Shown here: piece by piece, positions 1 through 9,387 of the stretch | Numbering within the stretch: the first letter of the stretch is position 1 | How the letters are laid out: every line of letters starts with the position of its first letter | Assembly (NCBI GenBank): GCA_028280485.1 | Contig: JANQLS010000116.1 | Span: 22,512-86,511, forward strand | DNA from: Planctomycetota bacterium | GTDB taxonomy: Bacteria; Planctomycetota; UBA8108; JACQVS01 | Direction: 5' to 3' | DNA: 64,000 bases | Translations under genes and position numbers: made by a program | The notes under the pieces: model-generated | The model's input: the letters and a program-made list of their open reading frames with translations, nothing else | Database searches by the model: none | What the model was told of the DNA's origin: nothing

Positions 1-2378
1 TCCATTCCAAAATCGGAGCGGAGTTTTTTAAGTTCTTTATTAGCGGAGACGATGTATTCATCTTCATCGGGCTCGGCGTCGTCATCTTCGTCTCCCAAGG
101 CTGGGTTGACTTCAAAGACTTTGTCAGCAACGTTTAATTCAGTCACTTTAATCTGATCGCCATATTCGAGACTTGCTTGAAAATCAGCGACACCTTCCTC
201 AGAAGACAACGAGGAATCTAAAAATACGATTGGCCCTGAAGAATCCCCATCGAAATCCTTAAATGAAGGAAGGCCACTTTTGGGTTGAGCGGGCTGACGG
301 CGTCCTCCGCGAGCTACACCCGAATCACCACCCAAAGCTTTTCCATCTTGCTTGGAACGATGGTAGTAATCATCTCGGGAAGGAACTTGAACTCCACCGG
401 CAAGTGATTTTTCGTAGCGGCCGCCTACGGTTTGTCCTTCCAAGAATAGAGGCTGGCCACCCGTGCCTCCGACTCCCCCACCAGGCCCTGAAGCAGAAAA
501 AGTTACACTGGGATTTTTGTTTTGTTGCACTCGCCAGTGTTGATTTCTGGAGGCACCTTTAGCTTGATCCCAAAGTGCTTGGGGTGAGGAATATCTGAAG
601 CGGGCGTCGTTGCCTTTGTTCTGACCTGCGTATCTCTCAACCGTTTCGCCACTACTTAAATTGTGAGCTCCGAGGCGGGTAATGGAACCACGGCGATTGT
701 CTTGGTCGAAGTTGCGATCCTTCACCGCGAATTGATCCCTTGGCTTGGGATCGTAGAATTCAGCCTTTCCCGCTTGGCCGGATAGCCCGGAAGCGATTCT
801 TGATCCAGGCCGGTTGAAGCCAGAGGGCACATTTAAGTCGGATGGGCTTGATGGGCGTCCTGTTTTTCCAAAACGACTTTTTTCTGCAGGGATGAATTCA
901 GCTTCTTCCTCAGCTAGTTCTGCTTGAGGTTCATCGAAACTGGCGGCTGGACCCGAACTATTTTGATTTTGAGGCGCTTGAGCGAGCCCACCAATATTTG
1001 CCCCTTTTTTCCCTCCATTGTTTAAACCACGGCGGGAAGCCGGTTTCTTTGCCGGTGAGGATCGAGTGCGAGAATTGCGGAGAGAATCCGAAGTGAGCTC
1101 GACATCAAACTCAGCTTTGCCGTTTTGTTGAGCTTCACCGCCGCGACCGGACCCAAACGGAGCCCCACTCGAAGGATCAGCAGAGGGGTTAGTCGTTGGA
1201 CTATTGAAATTTCGGGCTTCGGAATTCTTTTTCCTCGCGTAGCTTTCTTTAACGGCATGAACTTTGGATTCAAGTTCATTGACGTCACTTAGTTCATCGG
1301 CGAGGGTTAAAACTTTGACGCCACCTTTGTCGCTGAATTCATCAGCGCCTTCAAGAGATTCAAGAGCGAGAGGTGGTGGTGGTTTTTGCGGCTTTGAGGT
1401 TCCTCGCGAAGAGCTGGAGCGCTTCGCTTTTGAAGCTGATTTAGATAAGTTTTGAGGAGCAGGTTTTGCGGGTGGAGTTTTAGGGGCTTGCGCTAATTCA
1501 ACAACTCGAGGGATGTCGGGAGTGACGGTTTCGAGTGGTGTAGTGCGGGCGACGGGCCGATTTCTCCGTTGAGCCTCTATTAGTGAAGGTGAAGCTTGAA
1601 CGACTTTTTCGGCGGATTCGGCAGTTAAAGCGACCTCATGGTCACTGAGCTTCTCCATTTGCCTCACTTTTGAGCTGTCGAAAATTTCAGCTTTCTTTAC
1701 AGGTTCAAAACCAAGTGCATCGGATCCTCCGAACCTTTTGACTCCTTCTGGTCTCCCTTTTTCATCATATTTATACGAAGGGATATTCATTTCGTCGGTT
1801 GCGAGAAAAGCTGTGTATTCTCCCTTCGACTCAAATTCAGGATAGGAATCGCTAGCGAGTTCCATAAACAAAATAGAAGAAAATGGAATCGCAACAATCG
1901 CGATGATCGCAGCCCAGGCTAAACGAGGATGGTTGAGGGCGAAACGTACGATCGCTGTTTTCTTGGCGAGGACTTTTTGTTTTCTTGCCGCTTGAAAAAT
2001 GCGTTCGCGTCTTCGTTCATCGAAGGAGTAAGTGGTTGCTGAATGCGGAGAAGATTCTGATGGTTCAGGATTGATTTCAGAACTCGGATGGACCTCTAAT
2101 GCATCTTCTAAAAGATGAAGAGTCTTTTGAAAGGTTTGAAGCTCCTCACGCGATGTGGGATCGGCTTCGAGTTGGTCCTCGACTTCTTTCTTACCGGCTT
2201 CACTTAAGTTGTCGAAGAGGTAGGCGGTCAACAAATAGTTGAGGCGGTCGCCATCACCTTCAAAAGGAGTTGAGTGAGACTCTGGGGATGCAGCTTGGAC
2301 ATCCACTTCCGATGGAGTCTTTTGGGAATCCAGTTCCTGGTTGAGATCTGGTTTTTTATTTGGATCGTTGGGCTTCAT
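1..2378 (-). CDS. Sigma-factor-coupled membrane regulator, C-terminus beyond window
   Basis: The frame is open from an ATG at 2378 to the window edge, giving at least 792 codons with no stop. The ATG overlaps the stop of the sigma factor gene as ATGA, so the two are probably translationally coupled. Residues about 45-95 (LTAYLFDNLSEAGKKEVEDQ and on, with ADPTSREEL) match the zinc-less anti-sigma-like N-terminal region found in planctomycete proteins encoded beside ECF sigma factors. One membrane helix follows at about 152-173. The rest that is visible is long, low-complexity and rich in Ser, Gly, Pro, Lys and Gln, probably disordered and extracytoplasmic. In many such proteins a YfbK-type von Willebrand A domain comes later, but none is visible here. 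Inferred role: membrane-bound partner or anti-sigma factor of the adjacent sigma factor. The domain beyond the edge would decide its function. Confidence 0.75.
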   Translation of the reverse strand, partial: MKPNDPNKKPDLNQELDSQKTPSEVDVQAASPESHSTPFEGDGDRLNYLLTAYLFDNLSEAGKKEVEDQLEADPTSREELQTFQKTLHLLEDALEVHPSSEINPEPSESSPHSATTYSFDERRRERIFQAARKQKVLAKKTAIVRFALNHPRLAWAAIIAIVAIPFSSILFMELASDSYPEFESKGEYTAFLATDEMNIPSYKYDEKGRPEGVKRFGGSDALGFEPVKKAEIFDSSKVRQMEKLSDHEVALTAESAEKVVQASPSLIEAQRRNRPVARTTPLETVTPDIPRVVELAQAPKTPPAKPAPQNLSKSASKAKRSSSSRGTSKPQKPPPPLALESLEGADEFSDKGGVKVLTLADELSDVNELESKVHAVKESYARKKNSEARNFNSPTTNPSADPSSGAPFGSGRGGEAQQNGKAEFDVELTSDSLRNSRTRSSPAKKPASRRGLNNGGKKGANIGGLAQAPQNQNSSGPAASFDEPQAELAEEEAEFIPAEKSRFGKTGRPSSPSDLNVPSGFNRPGSRIASGLSGQAGKAEFYDPKPRDQFAVKDRNFDQDNRRGSITRLGAHNLSSGETVERYAGQNKGNDARFRYSSPQALWDQAKGASRNQHWRVQQNKNPSVTFSASGPGGGVGGTGGQPLFLEGQTVGGRYEKSLAGGVQVPSRDDYYHRSKQDGKALGGDSGVARGGRRQPAQPKSGLPSFKDFDGDSSGPIVFLDSSLSSEEGVADFQASLEYGDQIKVTELNVADKVFEVNPALGDEDDDAEPDEDEYIVSANKELKKLRSDFGM

Positions 2379-2923
2379 GGTCGCAACTCCCGGCCCTCAA
2401 GTTTTACGGTGAGAGCCTTCATGGCCTGATGGAGGAGATAGCCGACGTTGGTCACAGTGAGTCCTGTGATCTCGGCGATCTCTTTGTAACTCTTTCCTTC
2501 TTGAACCTTCAAAAGGACGAGTTCGCGATAACGCGGCCGCAGTTGTGCGATGGCCTGTCGCACTAACTCGCGTGTCTCTTCTCGTTCTAACGCTTCGGCG
2601 GGAGTGTCTTGGGTCTGAGCGGGACGATCGGCGACGTTTTGCATCGCTTTGCGACCGCGAATGGCTTTACGAATGTGGTCGATACAAATATTTCGAACCA
2701 CGCGGATCAGCCAATTGTGACAACTGTCCACACCGATCAGATGACGAGGTTCCCGAGCCACGCGCAGGAACGCCTCTTGGACGACATCCTGGGCAGCCAG
2801 ATCATCCGAAAGAAGCCTGGCTGCAAATCGCAACAGGCCTGACTGGTAGCGCTCGACGAATACGGACAGGGAATCGACATCCCTTGAATCCGCATATGCG
2901 GCGAGGAGCTCCTGGTCGGTCAT
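2375..2923 (-). CDS. ECF-type RNA polymerase sigma factor
   Basis: A 182-residue protein with the two-domain layout of extracytoplasmic-function sigma factors. Region 2 spans about residues 15-90 (FVERYQSGLLRFAARLL, then AQDVVQEAFLRV and the helix NWLIRVVRNICIDHIRK). Region 4 spans about 125-175 (LRPRYRELVLLKVQEGKSY, KEIAEITGLTVTNVGYLLH), a helix-turn-helix for the -35 element. It would direct RNA polymerase to a dedicated promoter set. A good ribosome site, GGAGAAAG, precedes the ATG. The gene overlaps the downstream membrane regulator by ATGA, the usual arrangement for a sigma factor and its control protein. The subgroup cannot be fixed by eye. Confidence 0.93.
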   Translation of the reverse strand: MTDQELLAAYADSRDVDSLSVFVERYQSGLLRFAARLLSDDLAAQDVVQEAFLRVAREPRHLIGVDSCHNWLIRVVRNICIDHIRKAIRGRKAMQNVADRPAQTQDTPAEALEREETRELVRQAIAQLRPRYRELVLLKVQEGKSYKEIAEITGLTVTNVGYLLHQAMKALTVKLEGRELRP

Positions 2924-2958
2924 TCTTTCTCCGGAACATCTGAATGCGGGTTGAATTC

Positions 2959-2976
2959 CTAGGCAGCAACGCCTAG
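2959..2976 (-). promoter_or_regulatory. Small hairpin upstream of the sigma factor
   Basis: CTAGGC and GCCTAG flank a six-base loop, 36 bases upstream of the sigma factor ATG. It could be a leader hairpin or an operator. A six-base stem alone is weak evidence. Confidence 0.25.
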
Positions 2977-3323
2977 CAAAACGCCATAAATCATTACTAT
3001 ATTTAAATTAATGAATACAGCAGGGATTCAACCAGCACTGGTGGGACCACGGGGACAATAACGAAATTCATGGGAAAGACGCCCAACGTCATTCCCTTAT
3101 TAGTAAAAATCGGAAATCTGCCAAAAATCTGGACTTATATCTTTTGGAAGAGTGAAATTCCCCGGAACTTTAATGGGGGCGAACTCGGTTCGATTCCGAT
3201 TCCCTACAGGCATAAAAATCAGGCTGGATCCATGAGCCATTATCAGACCTAAGCGCAGGGGAAGACTTTTACATACAGACGATGGGTATCCCCGGGTTGT
3301 TGCTGTTCGTAATTATTCGTTAT

Positions 3324-3380
3324 CCCTCGCTAAAGCTTCGGGCTTGGGGGCGCATTTCAAGCCCGAAGTGTCAACGAGGG
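3324..3380. repeat. Inverted repeat, CCCTCGCTAA..CTTCGGGCTTG family
   Basis: Left arm 3324-3346 and right arm 3358-3380, 23 bases each with 4 mismatches, separated by 11 bases. The outer ends (CCCTCG and CTTCGGGCTTG) pair perfectly and the mismatches lie in the middle. The same theme returns at 3480-3502, 15928-15986 and 63667-63717, and in a sister form at 13050-13127 and 32637-32767. Confidence 0.85.
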
Positions 3381-3479
3381 CTAGCAACAAGGAGAGTAAA
3401 CAGTTGCAAAGTTATTTAAAGGGAGAATTCACACTCATCCTAAATCCACAATGATTTGGGATTTCGAATTACTCGTTAT

Positions 3480-3502
3480 CCCTCGTTAAAGCTTCGGGCT
3501 TG
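3480..3502. repeat. Unpaired half copy of the CCCTCG..CGGGCTTG repeat
   Basis: Differs by one base from the left arm at 3324-3346. The preceding bases (AATTA.TCGTTAT) also match those before the first copy, so a block of about 38 bases is directly repeated. No right arm follows; the stop of the CotH gene lies about 30 bases on. Confidence 0.8.
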
Positions 3503-3532
3503 AGAGGAGGGAATCACTTTATTTGGCTCTTC

Positions 3533-6500
3533 TCAACCACTGAAGTTAGGCGGACAGGGAAGACTGTCATCATCAGTGGGATCAAATCCGGGAGCTGGGA
3601 ACGGAGCTTTCGGTGCATCTGTACCGAGGAACAGATAACTCAATAAATATATAGGATCCGTGATATTCACCACGCCCGTGTCATCGAGATCGGCCGAATC
3701 CATACACGAGATCTCGAAGCCTTCTCCCAAAAATAGGAATCCTAAAATCGTAATGGCATCGGTCATATCGGCTTTTTCATCTAAGTTCACATCACCACGA
3801 ATAAACTTAGCGGGAATTTCTAATGGTGTTCCCCCTGATTTACTCGAATGGACCCAACTCGTACCGAGATCATTATCTTTGAATGCGGAAGCATTACTTA
3901 ACTCGATACTGAATCCCGGTTTGATCTTGGGCCAATGGCCTTGTACCTCGTACTTTAAATAATCGATTGTCGCGGGATGACCGGGTCCGGCATCGCGCAA
4001 ACGAAGCTCTTCTCCGCTGTTGGAAAGCCCGCCTTCGTAGGGCCCGAACACCAAATTTGGATCGGCATTGTAGCGTTCAATAAACGCTTCTGGAGACCTC
4101 GCAATCACCACCTTACCGAGATCGGCAATCATTGCATCTTCAGGAAATTCAAAACCGATTCCCTCTAGCGTCCAGCCCGCCAACGATACTTCATCGTGAT
4201 TAAAATTAGTGAGCTCAATGAACTCTAAATCCTTGTTTCCCTCTTCAGGAAAAATCATCAACTCCGTAATCTTCACGCGTTCATTCAGATCAATATTTGA
4301 ATGAAACTCATTAAAGTAGCGCAATAGATAATCACGGTGTTTTCTCAATTGACCTTTAGCGATCTCAACATTAGGTAAAAACTCTTGAGGGTGGTCAGGA
4401 ACGTTCGAAGTATACCTTCCCCAAAAATCAAAATCTAGCTGAACTTCGGCTTCGATCCGTTGAGCTAAATCATCGATGATAGGATTGTAGACTTCATTGG
4501 AATATTTCTCTTCAACGATACTTAAGAGTCGAACTAAATAGGCTCGCTGATAATGATTGACATTCGCCCTTAAAAATAAATCGAGCAGCCAATTATAGCG
4601 TTCATTACCGAAGACTTCGGTCATGATCCAAGGATTTAGATCCCAGCCAAGGTCACTTAACATCTGATCATTCAAGGTTCCCACTTGGCGACCTTGCCCC
4701 GGGTTAACGGCATCCCGGGTGAAAAACTTTCCTAAAATGAGATCTTGATCCCACAAAATGAAAGACCATTTACCGGTTCGATAATTGTGATGTAAAAAGT
4801 GATTCTTTACCGCTGAATCGATGTTGTTCAGTACGACTTGACTGATCTGGAACTCAATCAAGGAATCGATATCCATGTTCTCTTCAAAGAAATCGATCGT
4901 TGGCAAGGCTGATCCATGCTCGGGGTTGCCATTTTGATGTAATTGATCGACAAAAGTCTCGATGTCTTGGAAGTTACTTCCTTTATTAGCTTCTTCTTCC
5001 CAACCAAAATTATAAGTTCCAGGTGAGAACAGATTGACACCGGCAAGATCATCCGCGTTGACGTTGGCTGGTTGTTTGGCTTTATAAAGAGTTCCATCGG
5101 GATCCAAGCCGACACGAGATAAAAAGTTTTCGTCGGGATGTTCAACGTAGAGAAACAAGCCGTAATACGAACCATTGATGTAGACTCGATTGTAATACGT
5201 CTCTACCGCATGTAAGCCGATTTGATCGATAAAATCCCAGGCGATATGTTCTCGAATCAAGGCCTTATCTGTCCACAAACCATTTAAGTTCATTTTCTTG
5301 AGACCTTGGAATCGACGCACTTTATTAAAGTCTAACTTAAAGTTTCGCTTATCGATCCAACAGGCAGTATTGCCCCTAAATCGGAGGCCGACATTCGGAT
5401 AAATTTCCCCTTCGTAAACAAAGCCCGTGGGAGTCAATGTCGAACAGTTGAGAGCACTGTTGACACTTCTAAAACTACTTCCGTCGACATCCTTATCTAA
5501 TAACAAATGATAAATGGGAAACTCGATGTCGGGCTGAGTATCGAAGACCAGGTAGCCACGAAATTCTTCGGGCCTAGGATCCGATGGAAGCATCGCACGG
5601 GGGAACACTTCAGTAAGATCCCCCTTAGAAGCGACGATGCGATAGAACACTCGAGTTTCATCATCCTGAGGCGGAAGCTCAGCTCCGTATATCCCATCTC
5701 CGGCTTCCCCATCTTGATTCATTCCATCATCGAGCATGGGTATAACGGATTCATCCTCACCGACAGTGTAAAATAACTGAACGTCATCCGCCTGTCGAAC
5801 TCGTGCCGTGATCCAAACGGGATCATCGGAAGTCACAAATTTTGGGAATCGACCGAGATTCGAGACGTGAGGCAAGAGTTCTTCGCTTTGTTGAGAATTG
5901 GGAAGCCCCGCTGTGTGCTGGCTTACTTTAATTCGACTTCCATCTAAAAAGCCGAAGCTGATCCTTTGGCTTCCCGAGATGGGCTTAATTCTCGCAACAA
6001 ATCGATAGCGGCCTAATCGTTTAATCTTACTGATAACTCGAGTCACCCCTTCGAAGGCCCAACAGCCACTCAAAGGACAATCACTCGTGGTCTTCAATAG
6101 TAGAGCGCCGGTGCCGTCCACCCCTTGATCTTCCACCCAAATCGATTCTGATGCATTTCCCACCGGGGCCCAACCGGTGATGCCTTCAGTAAAATCACTA
6201 TTCGGAACTAAATTTCCGTTCTCAGGCTCTTCTAAGTCGATGAGCTCCAGTGAATCAATTAGGGCCTCCCCCACTCCATCTAAAGTAATCGTCAGGCGAA
6301 CACTGCCAGAAGATCGTTCACTGATGAGTGGACCCGCCGGCCCCTCAACGACGTGAGTGACCCAACCTGATTGTTCGGGTTGAATCTGGCTGGCTCGCCA
6401 GTTCGCAGGATCATCGCCAATACCGGCGAGATAGACCTTTTCTAAACTTTTACCCTCACCATCTGAAGCGTAGGGCCATTCTCCGCTATCTCGATAATGA

Positions 6501-7522
6501 ACGGTATCTACAAGTGTCTCCGTTCGATCGATCAGATTAATTCTTTCTCCAGAATTTGAAAGCGCCCCTTCGTAACCACCAACGATCAGGATCCCTTGGT
6601 TCACAGTGTCGGGGAAACGAGTCATGAAGGCTTCAGGGTCTTTGCACACCACTAAGTATTCTTGACTGCCAAGCCCAATGTTGGGAGGGAATGAGTATTG
6701 AATTCCACCACTGATCGTCCAACCCCCTAAAGGAATTGAATCATCCGTGAGGTTATGAATTTCAACAAACTCAAAGGAGTCAACTGCTCTCCCTGGTTCG
6801 CGCCCTTTGAGTTCTTCGAAATGATTGTAAAAGATTTCGCTGAACACGACGGTCCGTTCAGGTGGAAGAGGGGAAGGACAAACCTGCTGAGGACTCCCTT
6901 GCAAGGGAGTCGGTAAGTCACTTTTCCAATTTGAAAAATATTGAACGGGAGAATCTTCACAAAGCTTCTGAATCGAAAGCCCTTCTTGTGCCCCATCCTC
7001 CTCCGACTCTGTACTGGGCCAAGGATGCTTATCATCGTAGACAACACTTTCTCTCGGGGCATCAAAAGCATCGACTAAGAGAAGTTTCTCACCTCCGTTA
7101 TCGAGCGAGCCCTCGTAATCTCCCAAAACTGAATTGGGGTCCACTTCGAAGGTGCTGAGGAAAAGGTCTCTATTCTTACAAAGAACGAGATACCCAGAAG
7201 CAGGCAATTCGACTCCTGCTTCAAATTGATAATCGATTCCGTTTCTAAATCGCCAACCTTCTAATGATACTTTTTGATCAGAAACGTTTTTGAGCTCAAT
7301 GAACTCAAGCTGGGATCCGTAAGGTGCCCCCGGTTGGTAATGAATTTCAGTAATTCGGAGAGGACTCTGTCCTTCGTGAGCAAAAGCAGAATTGAGAAGA
7401 GAGAGTAGAAGGAAAAAGGAGAAGAATTTAAGCCAAGTTAAATGAATGAAATTTAGGACTAGGAAATCAACACAATAAGACCACCACGAGCTACGAGAGT
7501 CTTCTAGCCTCGTTACTTCCAT
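3533..7522 (-). CDS. Secreted lamin-tail / CotH-kinase-like protein with dockerin-like C-terminus
   Basis: A secreted modular protein of about 1,330 residues. After a hydrophobic signal segment ending in LLNSAFA come two lamin-tail domains (each with the pattern ITEIHY...EFIELKN...LEGW.....Y.F), then a CotH-type region in the middle (FRGNTACWIDKRNFKLDF, NGLWTDKALIREHIAW and WSFILWDQDLILGKF carry the typical Asp and Lys residues). A third lamin-tail domain follows, and the C-terminus has two Ca-binding dockerin-like loops (RGDVNLDEKADMTDAITIL and SADLDDTGVVNITDPIYLL). CotH proteins are atypical secreted protein kinases; here a cell-surface role is inferred. Start is uncertain. A TTG at 7657 with GGGAG upstream would add 45 residues, but those residues coincide with a hairpin-rich stretch. 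The ATG at 7522 lacks a clear ribosome site. The gene stands alone between repeat-bearing spacers. Confidence 0.85.
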   Translation of the reverse strand: MEVTRLEDSRSSWWSYCVDFLVLNFIHLTWLKFFSFFLLLSLLNSAFAHEGQSPLRITEIHYQPGAPYGSQLEFIELKNVSDQKVSLEGWRFRNGIDYQFEAGVELPASGYLVLCKNRDLFLSTFEVDPNSVLGDYEGSLDNGGEKLLLVDAFDAPRESVVYDDKHPWPSTESEEDGAQEGLSIQKLCEDSPVQYFSNWKSDLPTPLQGSPQQVCPSPLPPERTVVFSEIFYNHFEELKGREPGRAVDSFEFVEIHNLTDDSIPLGGWTISGGIQYSFPPNIGLGSQEYLVVCKDPEAFMTRFPDTVNQGILIVGGYEGALSNSGERINLIDRTETLVDTVHYRDSGEWPYASDGEGKSLEKVYLAGIGDDPANWRASQIQPEQSGWVTHVVEGPAGPLISERSSGSVRLTITLDGVGEALIDSLELIDLEEPENGNLVPNSDFTEGITGWAPVGNASESIWVEDQGVDGTGALLLKTTSDCPLSGCWAFEGVTRVISKIKRLGRYRFVARIKPISGSQRISFGFLDGSRIKVSQHTAGLPNSQQSEELLPHVSNLGRFPKFVTSDDPVWITARVRQADDVQLFYTVGEDESVIPMLDDGMNQDGEAGDGIYGAELPPQDDETRVFYRIVASKGDLTEVFPRAMLPSDPRPEEFRGYLVFDTQPDIEFPIYHLLLDKDVDGSSFRSVNSALNCSTLTPTGFVYEGEIYPNVGLRFRGNTACWIDKRNFKLDFNKVRRFQGLKKMNLNGLWTDKALIREHIAWDFIDQIGLHAVETYYNRVYINGSYYGLFLYVEHPDENFLSRVGLDPDGTLYKAKQPANVNADDLAGVNLFSPGTYNFGWEEEANKGSNFQDIETFVDQLHQNGNPEHGSALPTIDFFEENMDIDSLIEFQISQVVLNNIDSAVKNHFLHHNYRTGKWSFILWDQDLILGKFFTRDAVNPGQGRQVGTLNDQMLSDLGWDLNPWIMTEVFGNERYNWLLDLFLRANVNHYQRAYLVRLLSIVEEKYSNEVYNPIIDDLAQRIEAEVQLDFDFWGRYTSNVPDHPQEFLPNVEIAKGQLRKHRDYLLRYFNEFHSNIDLNERVKITELMIFPEEGNKDLEFIELTNFNHDEVSLAGWTLEGIGFEFPEDAMIADLGKVVIARSPEAFIERYNADPNLVFGPYEGGLSNSGEELRLRDAGPGHPATIDYLKYEVQGHWPKIKPGFSIELSNASAFKDNDLGTSWVHSSKSGGTPLEIPAKFIRGDVNLDEKADMTDAITILGFLFLGEGFEISCMDSADLDDTGVVNITDPIYLLSYLFLGTDAPKAPFPAPGFDPTDDDSLPCPPNFSG

Positions 7523-7657
7523 AGGCCCGCGATCTCTAAGCTCGCGCCCAGTAGGGCTGCGACCATCAGTACTGTGATCTTTAGATTTGCGCTCTTGAGA
7601 AATGAGCTTTTTCTTTTTTCGATTCCAGGCTGTGGGAAAATTAAAATTTAGTCCCAA

Positions 7658-8208
7658 ATTAAGACTCCCGCTTCTTCACCATTTGGGTCTTTATTTCAAC
7701 TAACCATATCCTTGTTAGTTCCTGTTAACAGAATCTAACGAGCAGAGGCTCAAGCATTATTTCCATGAAGGCAGCACCAGGTACAGCCCGACTCTAATAT
7801 CAGATCGGGATCCAAACCGAGTCTTAGGAGATGCCTTATGAGCCTGAGCCCTATAAGAAAGATATTTATGAAGATTAAGACCAAGTGCTAAATTCCACTC
7901 ACAGCTCGATGATAAGCCCGCAAGAATGCCTTGTACATTAACACATAGGCAAAACTTAGCATTTTTTCTTAATTAAGTGAAAACGGGGGAAAGTCTGCAA
8001 AAAACAACTAAAAAAAGTGAGACGGAAACCCTATTTGGTGATGCTAATTTAGATAAAAATGGAAGGAATAAGGGGGGCGGGGAATCTAAGCGAGATCCAA
8101 TCGACATTCATGATGGATCTTTGGCCTATGTCTCAGAGTTTGACAATATTTGGCCGAGGGCCTAGCTCGAGAGAAAGTGCGGTTCCCATCACAGAAATTG
8201 GAACTCAA
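7658..8208. other. Intergenic region without a convincing gene
   Basis: Promoter region of the CotH gene and spacer. A GTG-started frame at 7977-8165 has no ribosome site, is very Lys/Gly/Asp-rich and is not called. A near-palindrome at 7714-7739 is listed separately. Confidence 0.5.
7714..7739. repeat. Near-palindrome, solo leading hairpin of the multi-hairpin cassette
   Basis: GTTAGTTCCTGTT and AACAGAATCTAAC form a 26-base near-palindrome with 2 mismatched pairs of 13. The left half (TTAGTTCCTGTT) is identical to the left arm of the hairpin that opens the cassette at 63721. Confidence 0.6.
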
Positions 8209-8371
8209 CCGAGTTGGGATCAACTCGGCCACGAATAATGACCTTTGGTCTTTATTCCATCATTACTGCGTAGGCTCGTAGAGCCTGCGTTTAGCGAAGT
8301 GAGAGCAAATCGAAGATTTGCTTGAGTGGTTGAATCAGGCTCCGAAGGAACTTGTTTCAACAAAAACAACT
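8209..8371 (+). repeat. Multi-hairpin cassette, copy A
   Basis: A string of hairpins: CCGAGTTG/CAACTCGG with a GGAT loop (8209-8228); CGTAGGCTC/GAGCCTGCG with a GTA loop (8269-8289); AGCAAATC/GATTTGCT with a GAA loop (8304-8322); and an imperfect hairpin near 8330-8360, ending in TTTCAACAAAAAC. Other copies lie at 39410-39453, 44461-44641 and 63721-64000, always in this orientation. It lies just beyond the stop of the HAMP protein gene. Confidence 0.85.
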
Positions 8372-8380
8372 TAGCCGCCA

Positions 8381-9019
8381 TCAACTCACTGAAACGACTT
8401 CTTCTTGATCGGGAACTGAAGATTCGACTTCCAATTCACCCAAGCGGAAATCGATTTTTCGGGAGGCTTCTTCAATCCTTAAGAGTAAATCTTCGGTCTC
8501 AGAATCGGAATGGGCTCGATTCACTTGAGACTTCAGATCCTCAAGTAGTTTTCTTTGGTCTTCTAATTGAGTGCAGACCAATGCCGTGTACTCATTAAAA
8601 ACTTCACATACGTCTTTGAGATCGTCGCCCTTACGTAAAGTACAAGGAGTATCCCAACGACCTGAAACCAGTTCGGTAAAGTGTTTCTTGAATTTATAAA
8701 TTGGGCCTGAGAACGAGAAGGATTGAATGACCCCGATCCACAATGCTAATGGGATGGTGAGCACTGCTGAGATCCCAAAAGAGATCAGCAGAATGTTTGA
8801 AAATGCTGCGATCGTATCGGGATCATAAATATCGGAAGATTCCTTCAAATACCAAATCCCAAACAAAGGTGCTTGGTAATTGAAGACAAGAATAAGCAAT
8901 GAAACAAAAAGAGTACTTAAGACAACCCTCACCTGAAGGTCTTTTCGAATAAACTTCCTTCTTCGTCGACAGTTCTTCGAGTCCTGCTTCGAATGTTTAT
9001 TTTGGGAAGATTCCGACAT
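8381..9019 (-). CDS. Two-TM HAMP-domain membrane protein
   Basis: With the chosen start this is a 212-residue protein. It has a basic, hydrophilic N-terminus, a membrane helix (VVLSTLFVSLLILVFNY), a short loop and a second helix (ILLISFGISAVLTIPLALWI). A HAMP-like segment follows (SGPIYKFKKHFTELVSGRWD, then LRKGDDLKDVCEVFNEY), and a coiled coil at the C-terminus. There is no kinase, cyclase or methyl-accepting domain, so it is probably an accessory or partner protein of a membrane signalling complex. The ATG at 9019 is preferred over 9109 because GAGAAGAGAG lies just upstream of it, while the longer form has no ribosome site. It is transcribed divergently from the chemoreceptor-like gene at 9388. 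Confidence 0.8.
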   Translation of the reverse strand: MSESSQNKHSKQDSKNCRRRRKFIRKDLQVRVVLSTLFVSLLILVFNYQAPLFGIWYLKESSDIYDPDTIAAFSNILLISFGISAVLTIPLALWIGVIQSFSFSGPIYKFKKHFTELVSGRWDTPCTLRKGDDLKDVCEVFNEYTALVCTQLEDQRKLLEDLKSQVNRAHSDSETEDLLLRIEEASRKIDFRLGELEVESSVPDQEEVVSVS

Positions 9020-9387
9020 GATACTCTCTTCTCTAAATTTAATCGTTCGAGAAATTAATTTGTCCTCGAGCCTCTTTTTCCAATAACGCTCGTTAAAAAA
9101 TAAATCCATAGAAGAGTCCGATGAAATTTTAGATCATTCAACCTTCATCTTATTCCTATAACGAAGCTTCCCCAAATTTTGACCATTTCACCCTAATAGT
9201 TCCCAAAACTCCCCTAATCCCGCATCTCTTCGACACCTTCAAATGTTCAACGTATACTTCCGCAGTCAAAAGGCGTACCTATCCATTCCAGTTGGATCAA
9301 TTTGGGTGCTTTCAATCGGGGTGATTGGAACAAAACGTTAGTTTGGGAAATTGAAAGATCAAGATCGATGAAGTGAGTACCAGTTAA

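Larger units (their letters stand above)
2977..3532. other. Intergenic region with two copies of a palindromic repeat
   Basis: No convincing gene is present; a 60-codon frame at 3070-3252 has no ribosome site or recognisable content. Besides the repeats listed separately (3324-3380 and 3480-3502), the stretch is ordinary AT-rich spacer. It should hold the promoter of the sigma factor operon near 2980-3060. Confidence 0.6.

Noticed and set aside
2545..2943. 132-residue open frame on the plus strand opposite the sigma factor gene
   Set aside because: It is antisense to a well-supported sigma factor, has no ribosome site or domain, and is rich in Arg and Pro as expected for a shadow frame.
7977..8165. 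62-codon GTG-started frame in the spacer before the cassette
   Set aside because: No ribosome site, compositionally biased, and no recognisable motif.
8209..8371. CRISPR array
   Set aside because: The repeated units are different hairpins, not identical repeats with regular spacers, and no cas gene is present.
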